Assembly (NCBI RefSeq): GCF_047495875.1
Contig: NC_092497.1
Coordinates: 66,568,492 to 66,632,491 of the forward strand
Length of the DNA stretch: 64,000 nt
Source: Pithys albifrons albifrons
Lineage: Eukaryota; Chordata; Aves; Passeriformes; Thamnophilidae
Direction of reading: 5' to 3'
Position 1 is the first letter of the stretch. Each line of letters opens with the position of its first letter. The position numbers and the translations under genes were made by a program. The notes beneath the pieces were generated by a model. The model was not told where the DNA came from, did not search any database, and saw nothing but the letters and a program-made list of their open reading frames with translations. Positions 27,801-42,800 of this stretch are shown one piece after another.

Positions 27801-30800
27801 GGGCAGGCCGTTCCAATACCTGACCACTCTCTCTGTAAAGAACTTCTTCCTGATATCCAACCTAGATCTCCCCTGCCAGAGCTTAAGCCCGTGCCCTCTT
27901 GTCCTACTGTTGGTTGCCTGGGAGAAGAGACCAATCCCCACCTGGCTACGACATCCTTTTAGATAGTTGTAGAGACTGATAAAGTCTCCACTGAGCCTCC
28001 TCTTCTCCAGGCTAAACAACCCCAGCTACCTCAGCCTTTCCTCATAGGACTTTTATACAAGCCTTTCATATGGGGAACTCAAAAGAGCTTTAAAATCATA
28101 AATATTAGTATTACTCCAAATTTACAGACTGAAAGAAGACAGACAAGTTCGTAAGAGCTATACTGTCCTTCAGTAAAATGGAACATAGGACTGAATGCTG
28201 ACACTATACTTCCTGGAATTATTATTATATCAATAACATATGGAATTGATTTCTAATATTACTGGGCTTATATTTAAAATGAAAGAACTTGCACCCTTGG
28301 GGTTAGTGTCATTTATAGCGTCAAATGAAGACACAATTTTTCTCTTTCCTAATTCACTCATTCATTTGTCAGAGCATAAACTGTTGGTAGAGTGGAGGCT
28401 ACTTCTGATCAGAAGTATTACAGTATATGAGAATCAGGAAAAAACACCACCAAAAGGTCAAATGTTAAATTGCAGTGCAAATTACAATTCAGCATTTGTT
28501 AACAGACTTAGTAAACACCCTACTAATGAACTAGACCTTTATTAGGGTTCATACCATTGGTGATTAAGCTTTGGCTGACAACTCATTTCACCTCCTGCAC
28601 TTTTGCATCACTCTAAAATAGGAAAAGACTAAAATATTAATGTCAACAAATATTAGACACTTTTTGTGCTTTATTGCAACTTAATGTCTTTACTGTCTTC
28701 TCACTTATGTAATTTGAACCTTTGTTTCAGTTCCCACAGGCTGATTCAAATTTAAATTATCCTGACAACCAAAACTGTTTAAACTGGTGAGTTAATCACA
28801 TACAACTAATACTGTTTCTTTAATAAAGGAGAAGACAAAAACACCCCACATACAGTACCTCATCTAGTTCCATTTCATCTGGACTCTCCCATGGTTTGAT
28901 AAACTTTCCACGAGATCTCTTCAAAGGCACAATAACTATGTAATAGCCTCTGTAAATGAAAGTTGGATGAAAAGTGAAGTTGAAGGAAAAGGAGTAGATA
29001 AATTGGTGGAGTAGGTATCTGTTCAGAATAATTTCAGAGAATGATGTCATGTTGAGAGTCAACTTTTGCACATTAATATGTCACTGCAGCCTTCCAAGCA
29101 CAGCTGTAAACATTCACACTCTTCAAAACATCAATTGTAAAACATTTGACAAACAAATGGCACCAATTACCTGACTTGTTGCTCAAATATATAAATATTT
29201 ATAATAAACTTTAATTACAATGTTCTAAAATGCCTTCAGAAGATACAAGAGCCATGGGATATTTGTGCCCTGCTACTATCACACTGCAAAAAAAACCCCC
29301 AAGCTACTACATTGAAAGATATTACCATATATTTACATCTCAATTACCACCACATCTTCCGCCATTATAATATATAATCAGAACAGTAGGTTAACATCAT
29401 GTGTTTGTTGATGCCAATAGTACGATAAAGAGAAAATAAAGAAAACATGGCATATACTTCACTCATACTCCCTTTGCTTTTGAGTATCAATCACCATCAG
29501 CCTTATCTCTTTATGTATTCTGTTCACAGTGATAGCCAAGAGAGCTTGATTTATGCTCTCTTTATAGCTAGGATTTGCACATTACATATATCAGTTTTTC
29601 TCAGAAATGTTTTCCTGAAACTATGTTCCTTCTCCCTACCCATGGAGACTAGTATAATAGAGATCTGATACTTTCCTTGTTTATTTCAAAAAGTCGGGAT
29701 ATATGCTAGGCAGATACATAATTTCACATTAGTGTGAGGCAAGAAGCAGTAGAATTACAACAGGAGGACATCCAGGATAGAATAATATATACATCTTCTT
29801 GATAAACACACTTGTCAAAGTCAAGCACTCTCCATTCTATGGAATTGAGAAAGAAGGAGGTTTTCTTTGTTTCTAGTAACAACAGCTTATGAAGGTGTTT
29901 CTGGATCTCCATTATGGAAGACAATTTTAGCGTTTCATGGACCATCTCCTCTTCCAGTCTGCCTTATTTTTATAGCCCATTCAACCTTCTGCAGCACTGA
30001 CTGTTCATTTTACTCATGCAATGCACTTGAAAATCCTAAGTAATTAACAAAAAAGGGTCTACAGAAAAGGAGCTGCAATAAAATTGATTAAAGACTATCT
30101 CAGTCTAAATCAACTATAAACTACCTTTTTTCCATACCACTGAAAGCCGTTGATCCATTTTAATTGTCTTCTTACTTACAACTTCTTCCCATAAAAGAAA
30201 TGTAACAAACTTTGAATTTTTAGCTTCTATAGTAGGTGCACACATTCAATTATTCTTGTGTTAAGAAATTTGAGAAAGTTTTCTGTGTAAATTCCAACAG
30301 AAGATGCTGGAAAGAACTGTTGCCTATAGATTTTTAAGTACTGCTCATTTGCTGTATTCCAGTATTTTAAAGAAATCTGCCACATGCATTCTTACAGTGA
30401 CAATATTAAATCATCTTTTACACTGAAGTTCGTCTACAAAACCAGTAAGTCTGGTTGAACCCAAATCCCTGAGTAAGTATATGAAAAATTCTTTGGTTTC
30501 ATGAATAACAGATCCTAATGAACACTTAGTTTTCCATGTGTACAATAGGTACAACTTACATACCTTTTCTTTAACAGATGCCTAAGAATCAAGACAAAAA
30601 CCAATTGACAACTCGTCCCTTTATGTCTTTCAAACATCAAAGATACATCAGCTGGACGAACTGCGTAATAGCCTCACGTATAATTTTTTTCTTCTTCCTC
30701 TTTTTATGTTTTAAATTAACAGTGTTCATACAGTTTTTTCAATCAAGGAACTTCAGCAGGTAAATGTTATTTTCACACTCCTTCTCACTTCCTTCATCCA

Positions 30801-33800
30801 AACCTGCTACTCATAACTTTGAATATCTACTAAGACTTTCAACACATAAACAGTACTATAAGCTGAAAGAAAACTAGATCAATTGTAAGCAGAAAAATGA
30901 AAATTTTCACACCAATATACAGTGCTGCAAATTGTGAAGGACAACCAAGTTCTGTGATTTCTAGCTAACTCCAGAAGATGTAACATTTATTGTAAAACAA
31001 GTTTTATTGTTTCTTTTGTTATACCCTTGTTTGTTTTTTAGGGTTTTCTTTATGGGGAGGGGAGGAGAGAAAGGGGAGAAGTGAGCGGTTTGTTTGGATA
31101 TTGCCTGATATATTGAATATTTTGAAGACCTCTTTCACCTTCTGTGTAATTAATATTATTGAAAACTTCTCAGTACTTCATCATAAGCTAGAGACAATCC
31201 TGAGCACATAATCTACCAATAGAGTAATAAGTCTAAAAATGTTGGCATAACTACTACATAAAATTGTTCTTCCCATACAAAGAGTACAGTAGAATAATTT
31301 TACTTATTCTAGCAAACATTGGATCAGGTTTTTCTGGTCAGTATGTAGCTGATTTGTAGTGTCTGCTCCAAGGGTCAAGTCAATCCTTGTTGTTTTGTTT
31401 TACTATCTCAACTCAATCAAATCTTCTTAGAAAACAGATAGAGAAGGCAAAAATACATTATTTGCAAAACCGGCAGTTGGACCCCGTAAATTTAATGTAC
31501 CTTTGATGATGTCACTTTGACTCTATAATTTTCTTACAGTACATAAAAGGAAGGGCATTGGCTCATTTTCCACTGCTATATTCTGCTACTGTTTGACCAG
31601 CTATTCTGCAATTATTTTCTCTCCGTGAATGCTTTGCCTCATAAATCTTTTTTGACTCATTCTATCTTCAGTCTTCCTTAGCTGCATTTATTACTGACCG
31701 CATCTTACTCAATCTAATGATAATGACTACATTTTTCAGTTTTTCATCCTTTTAATGTCTCAAAGTCATTTATTTCTTGACCTTACCTGCCTCAAAATCC
31801 TCAATCCATAATGAAAAAGAGGGGTAGCTTTCTACAAAGCTGTCAGCAAAAATCCACCAGGGAGAGGACAAGTTGAATCCCAAACAATCTTTAATGATTG
31901 GCTATTTTCCTCACCATTTTCTTTACATTACACATGGGAACCTTACAGACCAACAAGAATCACTATAAGCAGAGCAATAACACATATTGATTGTACTATG
32001 CTTTGTGTTTTCCTGGCAAATCTTTATTGTCTAACCTTTCTAATCCCTAACCATGTAATGGCTGACCATGTGCCGTCAGGCCTTTAGTCCTATTTCTGTT
32101 GTTTAAATTTCCATGGCAACTGTTCGTTCGCCCCCCCCCCCTCCCCCCCCTTCCCCAGTCTAAGCAACCACTAGAAAACTGCCTATTTTTTCAGCAAAAT
32201 CTCTGGTTTTCTTTCTGAGACCAGTGGAGAGTGCCTGGTATTTTTCTCTTGATAAAAAAACTTCACAATTAAACATTGTGAATTAATATAAGTGCAGCAG
32301 CTATTCTTTAAAACTCCACATAATGGAGTCATTCAGGAATGACTAAGTCTGAGTACTTCAAGGAGCTACAGCAGGGTAGTTACTTATTTATGGGTCATTC
32401 ATTCTTTTTAAGAGGATATATTGTTCAATCTATAACTGTTTTTCTGCATCCCTCATTTTGCAATCACTGATGAAACATAGATGTAGTTTCAGAAAAATCT
32501 ATATTCTCCAAACAGGTTTTACATATCTGGGTACATGACAAACTTAGTGAGTAGATCTAGTTGGAAGTGACCTATAATGATTTTCAGTCCTACTACCTGA
32601 CCACTTCATGGCTGACCAAAAGTCAAAAAAATTATTGAGGGCATTGTCCATATGCCTCTTAAACACTGACATGCCTGGGACATTGATCACCTTAGCAGGA
32701 AGCCTATTCTAGTGTTTAAAAACTGTCTCAGTAAATAAATGCTTTCTAATTGCCATCTGAACCTCCCCTGACATGCAGCTCTGAGGCATTGCCTCATGCC
32801 CTATGGGAGATCAGCGTCTCTCTCTCTACTTCTCTTTCTCAGGAAGCAAGGATGAGCCCTCAACCTTCTTTGATCCAAACTAGACAAGCCAAAAGTCTTT
32901 AGCAGCTCCTCACAGGACATGGTATTTTTTGAGTCCTTCCACCAGCTTTGTTGCCCTTTGCTGGATGCACTCAAGGACCTTTACAACAGAATGTAGCATT
33001 TGTTTCTGTTACAATTCACGCCACTGATGATTGCCCAGTGCTTCAACCTATTTATATCCCTCAGTAAGGCCTCTTGTCCCTTGAGAGAGTGAACAGCACT
33101 TCCAAGTTTACTATAATCAAGTATTACCCATGTATTAGTTCAAATACTACCTCAGAGTATTGTACTTTCTACACCATTATTAAGAATATAGTCTTGGTCC
33201 ATCATGAAAAGTTTCTTTTGGAGATAAAAGCAATAGTATGTAATTCATTCACTCACTTTATATTCTCATTTGAAGGTACTTCTGGAAGTTCCACAGTTAT
33301 CATGCCATCTAAGTTGGTCTTTCCAATGAAGACTGGCTTTGTCCGAAGCACATCTGGCGCAGTCTTTGCTGTCACTCTGTGCTGAAGACCCCCAGCACTA
33401 TTCCCTCTGTTTGTCAGCACAAATGAGTATGAAGTCTCTGGCTTCAAGTTAGTGATCAGCTTTTGAGTAGCACGTCCATCAACCTCCATTTTCCCATCAT
33501 CATAGAGGATCTATATTAATATGCAAAAATGAAGGTGGTTTTCATTACTAAGAGAAGGCAAATGATACTGTCATACTGAATTCAGGAATGAATCTAGTAT
33601 AAGTTCAAAATTAAAGTTACTGGCCATTTTAGGCTCTAAAATAACACTGAATTCACTACTCAAATTTCTCACTTTTGCGGGGTGGGGAGGGCGGGGGAGG
33701 GAAAAGAACTACATTAATCTAAAGCAATGTAAGCACTCCTAAAGTCCAACTTTGGTTTTTCAAAATAAGTATCTTTGCTTGAACCCAGAACTTATAGCAA

Positions 33801-36800
33801 AGCACTCTTGTTAAAGGTACCTTGACTTTTTCATTTACATGCCTTATTTAGAAAACTGCTTGCAACATTTACATCATAAAATACACAAGACATTAAGAAT
33901 GATGCGGATGAAATTCCAGGCAGACTGCAGGTTACACAGAGTCTTTATATCTGTCTAATGCTGCAGTTAAGGGAGTAAGAGTGGTAAAGCAAAAATGTGT
34001 TGCAAATATAAGGAGACAAAAACCAAAATGGTATTCAATTGCAGTCACTAAAGAAATAAGTAAAACAAAAAGGAAAAGAAAGCATTATTTTCTTTCACTG
34101 TTTTATATAAAATATTGTAGCAATGAACTACAAATTAGCAAGATGTTCTTATCATGCATATTAACCAGTATGAGCCTGACTTGGAAACACTGCCACAACA
34201 GTGGAAAATGCATGGTGCTAAATGACTGAATTTAACAGCAATGTTAAATTAGTATGCAATCTTAAACAGAACCTAATAGATACCAAAAAAATTCCCCATA
34301 TTCAGCAAGCTACTCAGATAGGTGAAGGACATTCTCTAGTCTTTTATTTCTCTTGGAAAAAATGAGAAAATGGAAAGTAACTTACCTTGAAAGGCAAGGC
34401 TGAATTGTAGTTTTCTGGAATTTCCCAGGACAGTAAAACAGAAGTCTTCATTACTGCTTTAACATGAAAATTTTTTGCAAACACTGCTGGAAAAAAAGAA
34501 ACAATGTATATTACCAATATCTTTGAGCTCAGACCTTGTTATATTTCCACTGATACTTAGGAGTATTAGTTTGCCGTTTAGGTCAAAAAATAACAAAGGT
34601 TCGGTTCTCCTACCTGTTTTTTCATATTTAAACACCACATTTAAACTCTCTCTCTTACTTAGTGAGAACCCAATATGCACATTTTCCTTACCTGAAAAAA
34701 TTGTGGAGATGTTAGCCAGAACTTGCTTGGCAAGGGACAACTGAATTCTAAGGCACCCAAAACATATTAAGATTTACATACTTTACCTTTTGCATTTGAT
34801 GAACCTATTTTTATGAATGGGCCAGTCAGTTTTATTTGTACCTTCAAAAACAGTGATATCCAAAGATCGATACTCCTTTAAAGGTCAACGCCATAAGCAG
34901 ACAAATCCTACCTTGATCCACGGGTAGTGTCCTGAACTGGACACTTGGACTATATGGACCAGGCCCTTTGCTTGTGTGGGCACGTACTTTTACATCATAT
35001 GTGGTATCTGGTTTCAAGCCAGAAAGTGTCATAGTGGTATCAGCAGGAACAACAGGGAGTTCAACTGGTTGGTAAGCAACATTGATATCTCTGTACAAGA
35101 TGGTGTATTTGGTGATGATGCCATTTCTCTCTGCCAAGAGCGGCATCTGCCAAGTTAATTGAACAGATGTAGAAGTAGAGCTTTCTGAGTGGAGATTTTG
35201 GGGAAATCCACTGGGTACCTCTTCAGGAACAGAAATCTCTTTAACCATCTCCTCCCCAAAGCCCACTTTATTTCTAGCTGAGAGCCTGAAGACATAAGAA
35301 GCTCCTTTATGAATGTCTGTGGCCGTGAAGTGATCTTCCTTCTCCGAGAACTCCATGGTTGTAAATGTATCCACGTCTTTGCGACCAAATTTCAGGCGAT
35401 AACCCTGCAGCGGGCCAAAAGTTTCCACAGGAGGATGCCACTGAATTAGAGCCGTGTTCATCTGTGTGTGGCTAATCACAAGCCGAGGTTTGCCTGGAAC
35501 TGTAGCACAATGTTATTTACAGATGATAAATAGAAACAAAATTGTATGTACAATTCTTGAGCCTAGTTTTAGCAGGAATAGGGATGCATTTTCTGTTCCC
35601 TCACTCTTGGCTTGACTGTCTTATGAGAGAAATAATGTATGCCTCCCGCAATATTAAGTCATGCAGTATAATGAACTGCAACAGTAGAGACATTTATTGC
35701 ATTTTTGTCTTCTTTCCTTACAATTATTTCTAAATAAAGAGAACATTCAGAGGCACAGGACATAGGAACACGAATCAAGAAGTAAAACTTTGAGCAGACT
35801 TCTTATAAGTGGTTCTGTCTCACTTAAAAATCCTTGCTTGAATAAAGGAAAAAAAGGAGCACTGTCATAAGTGTTCATTAAATTAATCCAAGGCACATTC
35901 CCAGTAAACAGGGAAATAACTAATCATAATAATGGTAATAATAATGATAATAACAAGTTATAAATTACAAGTTTCTAGATAGGTGTAACATAACCTTTAA
36001 TACTGATAGTTAAAATGTGTTTGAAGGAAATTCAGAACAACCTTGTCCTCAACAATCATTACTACATATGCTAGAACCCTATTCTATTTTCTGTACACAA
36101 ATCACCTCCATCATGGGCAGTTTCAGCTTGAAGAGGTAGTACAGTTTGAAATTTAATTTTTGGATGGTCCTGGCTTATCACATATGACTTATTTTCCAGC
36201 ATGGTCTTGGTGCATATGAACTGGATTTCTTCTTCTGAAGATTAAATTGGTAGCTCTTCTTAACCTGCACATCACATATACTCATATTCTTAACTGGTAT
36301 CCATTAGTGCAAACTGATGATTTGTCTTTCAGAGATGTTCAGACTACAATTGTGGTAAGGACATTCAGTCTAAAGGATTAAGCTATTCATAATAGAGGTA
36401 GAAATCCCATTATACAATTTATGCAGTGCACATTTTCAGAGTCTCAATATCAATTGCTCTCATTTACTGTTCCAATTTATTTCTTCTAATTTATTCATAT
36501 TCATTTATATACATTTCTTTTATATTTTCATTAATCTTTCTATTTCAAAATAGTCTGTTTCTATTACAATGAATTATTTGATACTGAAACATACCCATCA
36601 TTGTTTAGAAATTTGGTGCTTGTTGTGTACCAATGCCTGACAGGTCAAGAGACTAGAATAATTGTGGGAGTAGTAGTGCAATGACTATGTAAGTCTTCAA
36701 AGAAGACTAATTAGTTTCATCCGCATTTGAAGTCTTCCCACGTGAAGAACTGCTTCTCTGTGAGCTCTGCTTCCTGTATTTAAACACTTCCAGAGATTTT

Positions 36801-39800
36801 ACTACTCTTCAATTCTCAGGTACCCAGCAAATCAGATTGTTTTTGTCAGAAGTTCTGACTACCATTCCATAATGAATGAGGAATAAGGAGGGAAGAATGG
36901 CATGCCTTGAAGAAAATTCTGCATTTAGAAAGCTCTTTCCTCATTACATCTCTCTTAAAGTCATGACATTGCTTCCAATTTCCTAAGAACTACAGAAAGG
37001 TTTTATACAAATTTTCCAAAAATCCTTAATTTTAAATGTCTCTTTCACCTGGCAGCATTATTCCCAGGACTCTTGTGAATTTTTTTCCTCACCTTCTGGT
37101 GCATAGAGTATCTCTCTGATTAGTTCTAACTTTTTCTCATTGATAACTACAAGTATTTATGTAACAAAAAAACAGCTGTGAAGGTCTTTTGCAGGCCATA
37201 TTTTTCTCTGTATTATAACTAATACTGACACCAATGTAGCACAAGAAAGAATTTTAAAAGAGTTCACACAGAAAGAATAAAAACTCCTTCAGCTTTCTAG
37301 AGAAGAGACTGCTGGAAGGTATCACTAAATTATTTTTGTGATAAATTGCACCATTTTTTTCTTGTGGCTGACCTCACAATCACAACTGCTTTTTAACTTT
37401 TGTGGTAATTACAGAGAAAGAAAGAAATTAGTACTTGCTCTTGATCAGAACAGGGGAACTAATAAAGCTTACTTATCCAATAAAATACCACATGACTAAA
37501 ACAGTCAATAACAATGGTCACTTTTTTTTAACTATAGACCCTACTTGATATTGCAAAGTGGATACATTTCTTTTTATTTTCAGATAGCTTTCAGCTGACA
37601 TTTACTTTCAGAATGATCACTTGTGAATATTACAGTCTTTTAGGATGAACGGCAGGATTCTTTGCAGTCCTATATACAATTGTGTAATGAAAGAGCTCTA
37701 CCTAGAGACTTCCTAAGAACCTGAATTTTCTATTAGCACAAAAGAAGAGAAATTGTTCAGAAAAAAATATATTCTCTGATCTAGTGAAATCCTTTTCCAT
37801 TACTCCACAGGAAGATATCTGACACATACCCCTTTACCATAAACATTACAGTTGCAATAGCACACCATTGCTAGTAGAAGAAGCTCACGCAAGCTGCCTC
37901 TGCTAAATTACCTGAAGAAATTTGTTCCTGTTAGCTGCTATAAAGTACACTACTGCCTCAACATAAATTTCCTCCTCTTAGCTGAAATCCGTATTTCAAG
38001 AGTGCTGCCCAGCATGACAGGAAATCTCAAATAATGGACATGCTATTGTACTTAGATTCTTCAGCTACTGTGACACAGAAATTACAGGTCTGACTAAAAA
38101 CTTCATGAAAATTGTATGATATCACAATATAGGAACTCTTCATTTTTATCAAGGTCTTGTTACTCACACATTTTGTAACTTTGCCCCAAGTAATTTAATT
38201 TTCCAGTGCTTTGATTTAGAAATGTTAAGAAACAGTTTTTCTTCCATCTGATTTCAGTAACAAGGAGAGGAAATTGGAAGAAAGACAAAAAACACACTCT
38301 GAAGTGAAAATAGTAACAGCATTCAATGACTTTCCTAGTAACTCAGTTACTACACTGTAGACTTACTTATGTTTGGTGAATCCTTCATGTCTAAAATGGC
38401 AAATGATGGGTTTTTATCATTTATTGGACACAGCTAAATAGATACTTTTCATATGAATAGCATAGAGATTGCAAGCCTTTCCAGTAAATGTTCAGACATC
38501 TATCCTCTTTTCATATATCTTACAGATATAATCTCATTCTAACAGAGGTGCACCTGTGACCTTAACATCAAACTTTAAAAGTTTGCTGTATCTTAGTATT
38601 TGAATAGCACCTTTTTAGAAAAAAATAAATCAAGCGGAAGTGCAAAGAATAGGAGATTGTATTACAGGCCCTTGGTACTAATGCAACATTCCTTCACTTA
38701 TGTGATGTGTTCTCATAGAAAGACAGTGAGCAAAAACCTCTTGATACTGACTAAATTTAATGTTCCTTTTTGCAAAAATCGGCTACAAATTTTGCTTACA
38801 AAAAGAGCTCAACCACAGCAGGCTGTATCACGAAGAGAAGAGATGGTCACACAAGCTGGTATATATAAAGCAGAAAAATGGTAACTACTGGTTATCCTAC
38901 ATACAGGAACAAATATTACTTTTCCAAAGGGTTAAACAAACAGCAAGAATGGTATAATATGTATTACATTTACAGACATGCCTCGGATTCTCTATTGCTC
39001 TCCTCTCAGGTTTATATGGAACATGGGGTATGTTCTATCTTTTTTAAGTAGAAGCTTCAGAGATCTTACAAGAGTGAAACAAGAATAGTCAAATAAGGAT
39101 TAAATGCAGTGGAGCATTAAATTTTGGAAGCACATTTGCATACCCTACATTTATGTCTAGAAACTAATCAAATTGTAATTTATATAATTGTGTTTATTTA
39201 AATTTGGAACTAAACTTAAAAAAGAATATTGGATCAAGTGTCTTTTTCTTAAATCAAGTTCAAAATCAAGCAAGAAGTATATATAATTTTTTTTACCCAG
39301 ACTATGAAAATTCAGGAAAGATAAGAAGTTAGAGACAAGGATATAGGTGTTTTTCCTATTAATAGAAGACGTGTTTTACATTTAGTGACTGTTTTAAAAA
39401 TGGAGTCAGTCACTATAAATAAAAATACATATGCCTCCTGGACTTTATCTATAGCATAAACAATACCTTGTTACTAAGAGAGCTTGTAATGGAGCTATAT
39501 ATGACTGTAATGGAATATCCTCAATGGCTGCACTAGAAACCCCTGAAAATGAATGCAATACCTACAGACTGTGAACACCAGTAGGTGGACATCACACTAA
39601 AGCTGCGGTGACATCAGTTACTTAAGCTGTGCAACAAGGAAGCATTTAAATTAAAAAACCTAAATTGTTCCTCATCTTAAAGCAATTTGGTTCATCCTAT
39701 CAGTGATAACTGCTGAATTGGTTATGCAATCAGATATCCACCATCTAGTACCCCCTGTGATCAAATGCAGACTGAACACAGTGACATGGTGTATTATGCC

Positions 39801-42800
39801 CCAATTTGTGCCTTAAATTACCCATGAATCAATATGGGTTTCAGGGTTTCACAGGATCAACTTTCTTTTGTTTTCTAATTCTCTGCTTTAATAATCACAT
39901 TCTCCCTAGATAAGTTATGACTGTCATGGGAATAGGTTCTATAAATGTTTTTACTGAAAGGCAGCTGCATTGCTGCTCTCATGAATATCAGGAAAGCCCT
40001 TCACAAGTTTCTTAAATATCCTTCTCAGCCCTGAATTTCTACTTTTGCCTCTCCATGAAGACATCAATCATAATTGAAAAGCTACTGAAAACTGTAAAGT
40101 GGCCTCATCTTGAATTGAGAAAGAGACAAAAGAGGACACTGGTTCTGTTTTTATCAAAATAAACGAAGGGCCAAATACTGAAACAGAAAATGCTGTATCT
40201 TAGAAACAAACTTGTCACACAACAGGAGACTTCCAAATAGTATGAGCAAAACACTAGCAGAAAAAGTCAGAGGATTCATTAAGAGATTACTGTGTGTACA
40301 AGTATTACCTGCACCAGTAGTAGATACAAGTTTGGGCTTGCTGCGTGCTCCATCACCTTTTGTTGTATAGGCTGTCACAGTGAAAGAGTATGTAGTTTCA
40401 GGTTGAAGTCCAGAAATTATCATTTCCTAAGATGATATAGAACAAGAAAAATTAATTAAAAATAGATTGTTTGCCAAGACAACATGGAGTCCTTCAGAAA
40501 TCCACTTTGTACTACACACAGTGTATATACATTTGAGCTACAGTGTTAGCAAGCGTTTGCTGTCCTGTGTGAAATACTTCATGATGCAACATGTGTCACT
40601 TGCTTAAGCAACCAAGGACAGCACACACAGTATGCCTCAGGTAGTTTAAAGAAAAAGGCCAAAGGGTGAGTGGTGTGAACAGTAAATAAAGTCTTCTGAA
40701 ATACCTTGCATAAGGAATACTACAGACATTGGGAAATGCATGCATATGTAGATACAGAAAACTCAGTTTCACTTAAGTGATTCACAGGATATCACTGATA
40801 TAGTTCTAAAATGCTTAGTAAGGAAAGAGTTGCATTTATACCCACACTTTGTAAGGAATGACAGTTTAGCTAAACAAGAAAGCTTTGTTATTTTCATTGC
40901 ACCCTGTGTCACTTGTTGGACTACACTTCTAAATATCTGAAAGGACTTCAGAAACAACTCACTCTTCATCTCTAAAAGAACTACCTAGAACACCATTAAA
41001 AATCTGGTCAGAGGGATACATCTGATGACCCTCAAACAAATAATAACCACTACAAAACAAGTAGCTCTTCAGCTAGTACAAATGAACAGCAAAAATGCTA
41101 AAACTCTCAAGTATCAAAGCAAAGGGGATCTTTTTCTCACGTGTGTGCACATGTATATGCACACGTAAGAGGGTGAAGGGTGACCCACCACAAATGAACT
41201 AAACTTACATCATGCTGTAAGGGCAACAAGAGGACTAAATCTTTACACTTATTATATTAATAAATTTTATATGCAAATATAAAGGGACAGTATTTGGAGA
41301 CAACTGACTGGCTCTACATTCCCAACTTCCAGACTGTAAGCACTGGACTATTCCTTTGCATTTTCAGATGCCTGATTTACACTAAATTTCAATGCTGCCA
41401 GAGAGATGGTGTATTTATGCTAGAACAAATAGCAAATGTGCAATCACACAACCCCCAGATGCAACACCTATGAAAAGTTAATATAAAAATTATGGGTTAA
41501 GCTATTTCTAGAATTTCTCAAGACAGTAGGTATGAGCTTAGTAAAGATGTAATTGGAATTCAATACTGTATTTACAATCAGTTATTAGAAATATAGAAAT
41601 AATAAGGCAATGGTTAGAATGAGTGGGCAAAATAACTCCAATAAGAAACTACTACCAAAAAATTCCCTCCTTAGACTCTACCTAAAAATCGAACTGATCC
41701 TTAAGGGCAAAATCAGTAAGACAGACTTCAAATCTTTCACAAGGAAATTGCATCTGATATTAACAGAATTAAACTGTAAAAAGTATTAAAAAAACCCAAA
41801 CCACAAAACCAAAACAGTGATGAAGATATTAGCCTCACCTAAAACAATCAGTACTTCATGGTGTAAGAGATATAATTGTGTGTAGTGTTTAAAAGTGTGA
41901 TTTGGATGCAGCAAACCTCATTACTTAGGCATAAACACTGCAGGGCATATGGCTTTCCTGATAAAATGTATAACAAAAAACAACTGACTTCAACTTTCAG
42001 TTACACAGAAAATTTGTTAACCTTAAAATTAATACAGAAGAATATGGCTTTTGGTACTCAACTCTGAACCTCTTCTGTTTTATTTTTCTAGTAACACCTT
42101 GTAAAGAAGAAATTGTGAGGCAAACTTAGTGACTGTCATCAAAAGGATGAAAACATAAACCACTGCTGTAGACTGTCATCATGCTAAACACCACAATAAG
42201 CAAGGAACAGTAACTCTGCTCTCACAGGGGAAAAAAACTCAAATCAAACCAAAATGAAAAAGAGTCATATCAGAAAATCTTTCATGTTAGGAGCGTGCAT
42301 TTGTGCAAATGACAGAAAAAACAACACCAAAACCAACCAAAGAAAATACCTCAAAGAAAGCCGAAAAAAATAGAATGATGCTACAAGCAAACAAGCAAGA
42401 CAAAAAAAAATCCCAAACCAAACCCACAATGTTTTTCTGCCCAGGCAAAACTACTTACATGTTCAGTAGTATCATCATATTCCCACTGATTTAGAGTAAA
42501 GGAAGTTGAAGGGAAAAACAAAAGAAATAAGGAGATTTGCAGCCTGGTTGAGATAAAATTTTCATCTTAACAGTAAAATAAGTTTGAAAAATGTCTGAAA
42601 AAATCATGTACACTTTGAATTAATCATGTAGAATCACCTGGAATTTGGTTAATGAAATCAGGCCATACATTTTTAATTCCATTTCTGCTTTCCCTAAAAA
42701 CGAGCTACTTCTCTTTCCTTGACAAATGAAAGAAGTAATGAATTCTCTTGTACCATGTAGCATTATAACAGTTTGTATTAAAAGTTACCAAGGCAGAATT

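Larger units (their letters stand above)
23080..28858 (-). other. PTPRD: PTPRD intron, 5.8 kb
   Basis: Holds a G-rich run (23367-23391), a TA-rich stretch (23420-23465), a CR1 3'-end fragment (23479-23640), a G/T-rich low-complexity tract (26195-26415) and a second CR1 (27638-28052). Otherwise AT-rich with nothing recognised. Confidence 0.8.
28950..33256 (-). other. PTPRD: PTPRD intron, 4.3 kb
   Basis: Holds a G-rich stretch near 31050-31083, a C run (32131-32156) and an old CR1 (32530-33110). The rest is AT-rich with nothing recognised. Confidence 0.8.

Noticed and set aside
27487..27966. 159-codon open frame on the plus strand
   Set aside because: Its second half is antisense to a CR1 LINE fragment and the first half is plain intron; no domain or start context.
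34459..34740. Extended minus-strand frame running into the FN8 exon
   Set aside because: Read-through of the intron across the acceptor; the exon boundary at 34483 is fixed by phase and family alignment.
41139..41169. Hairpin with CACGTGTG/CACACGT arms as a microRNA precursor
   Set aside because: Too short and imperfect for a pre-miRNA; a GT/CA chance palindrome is enough.
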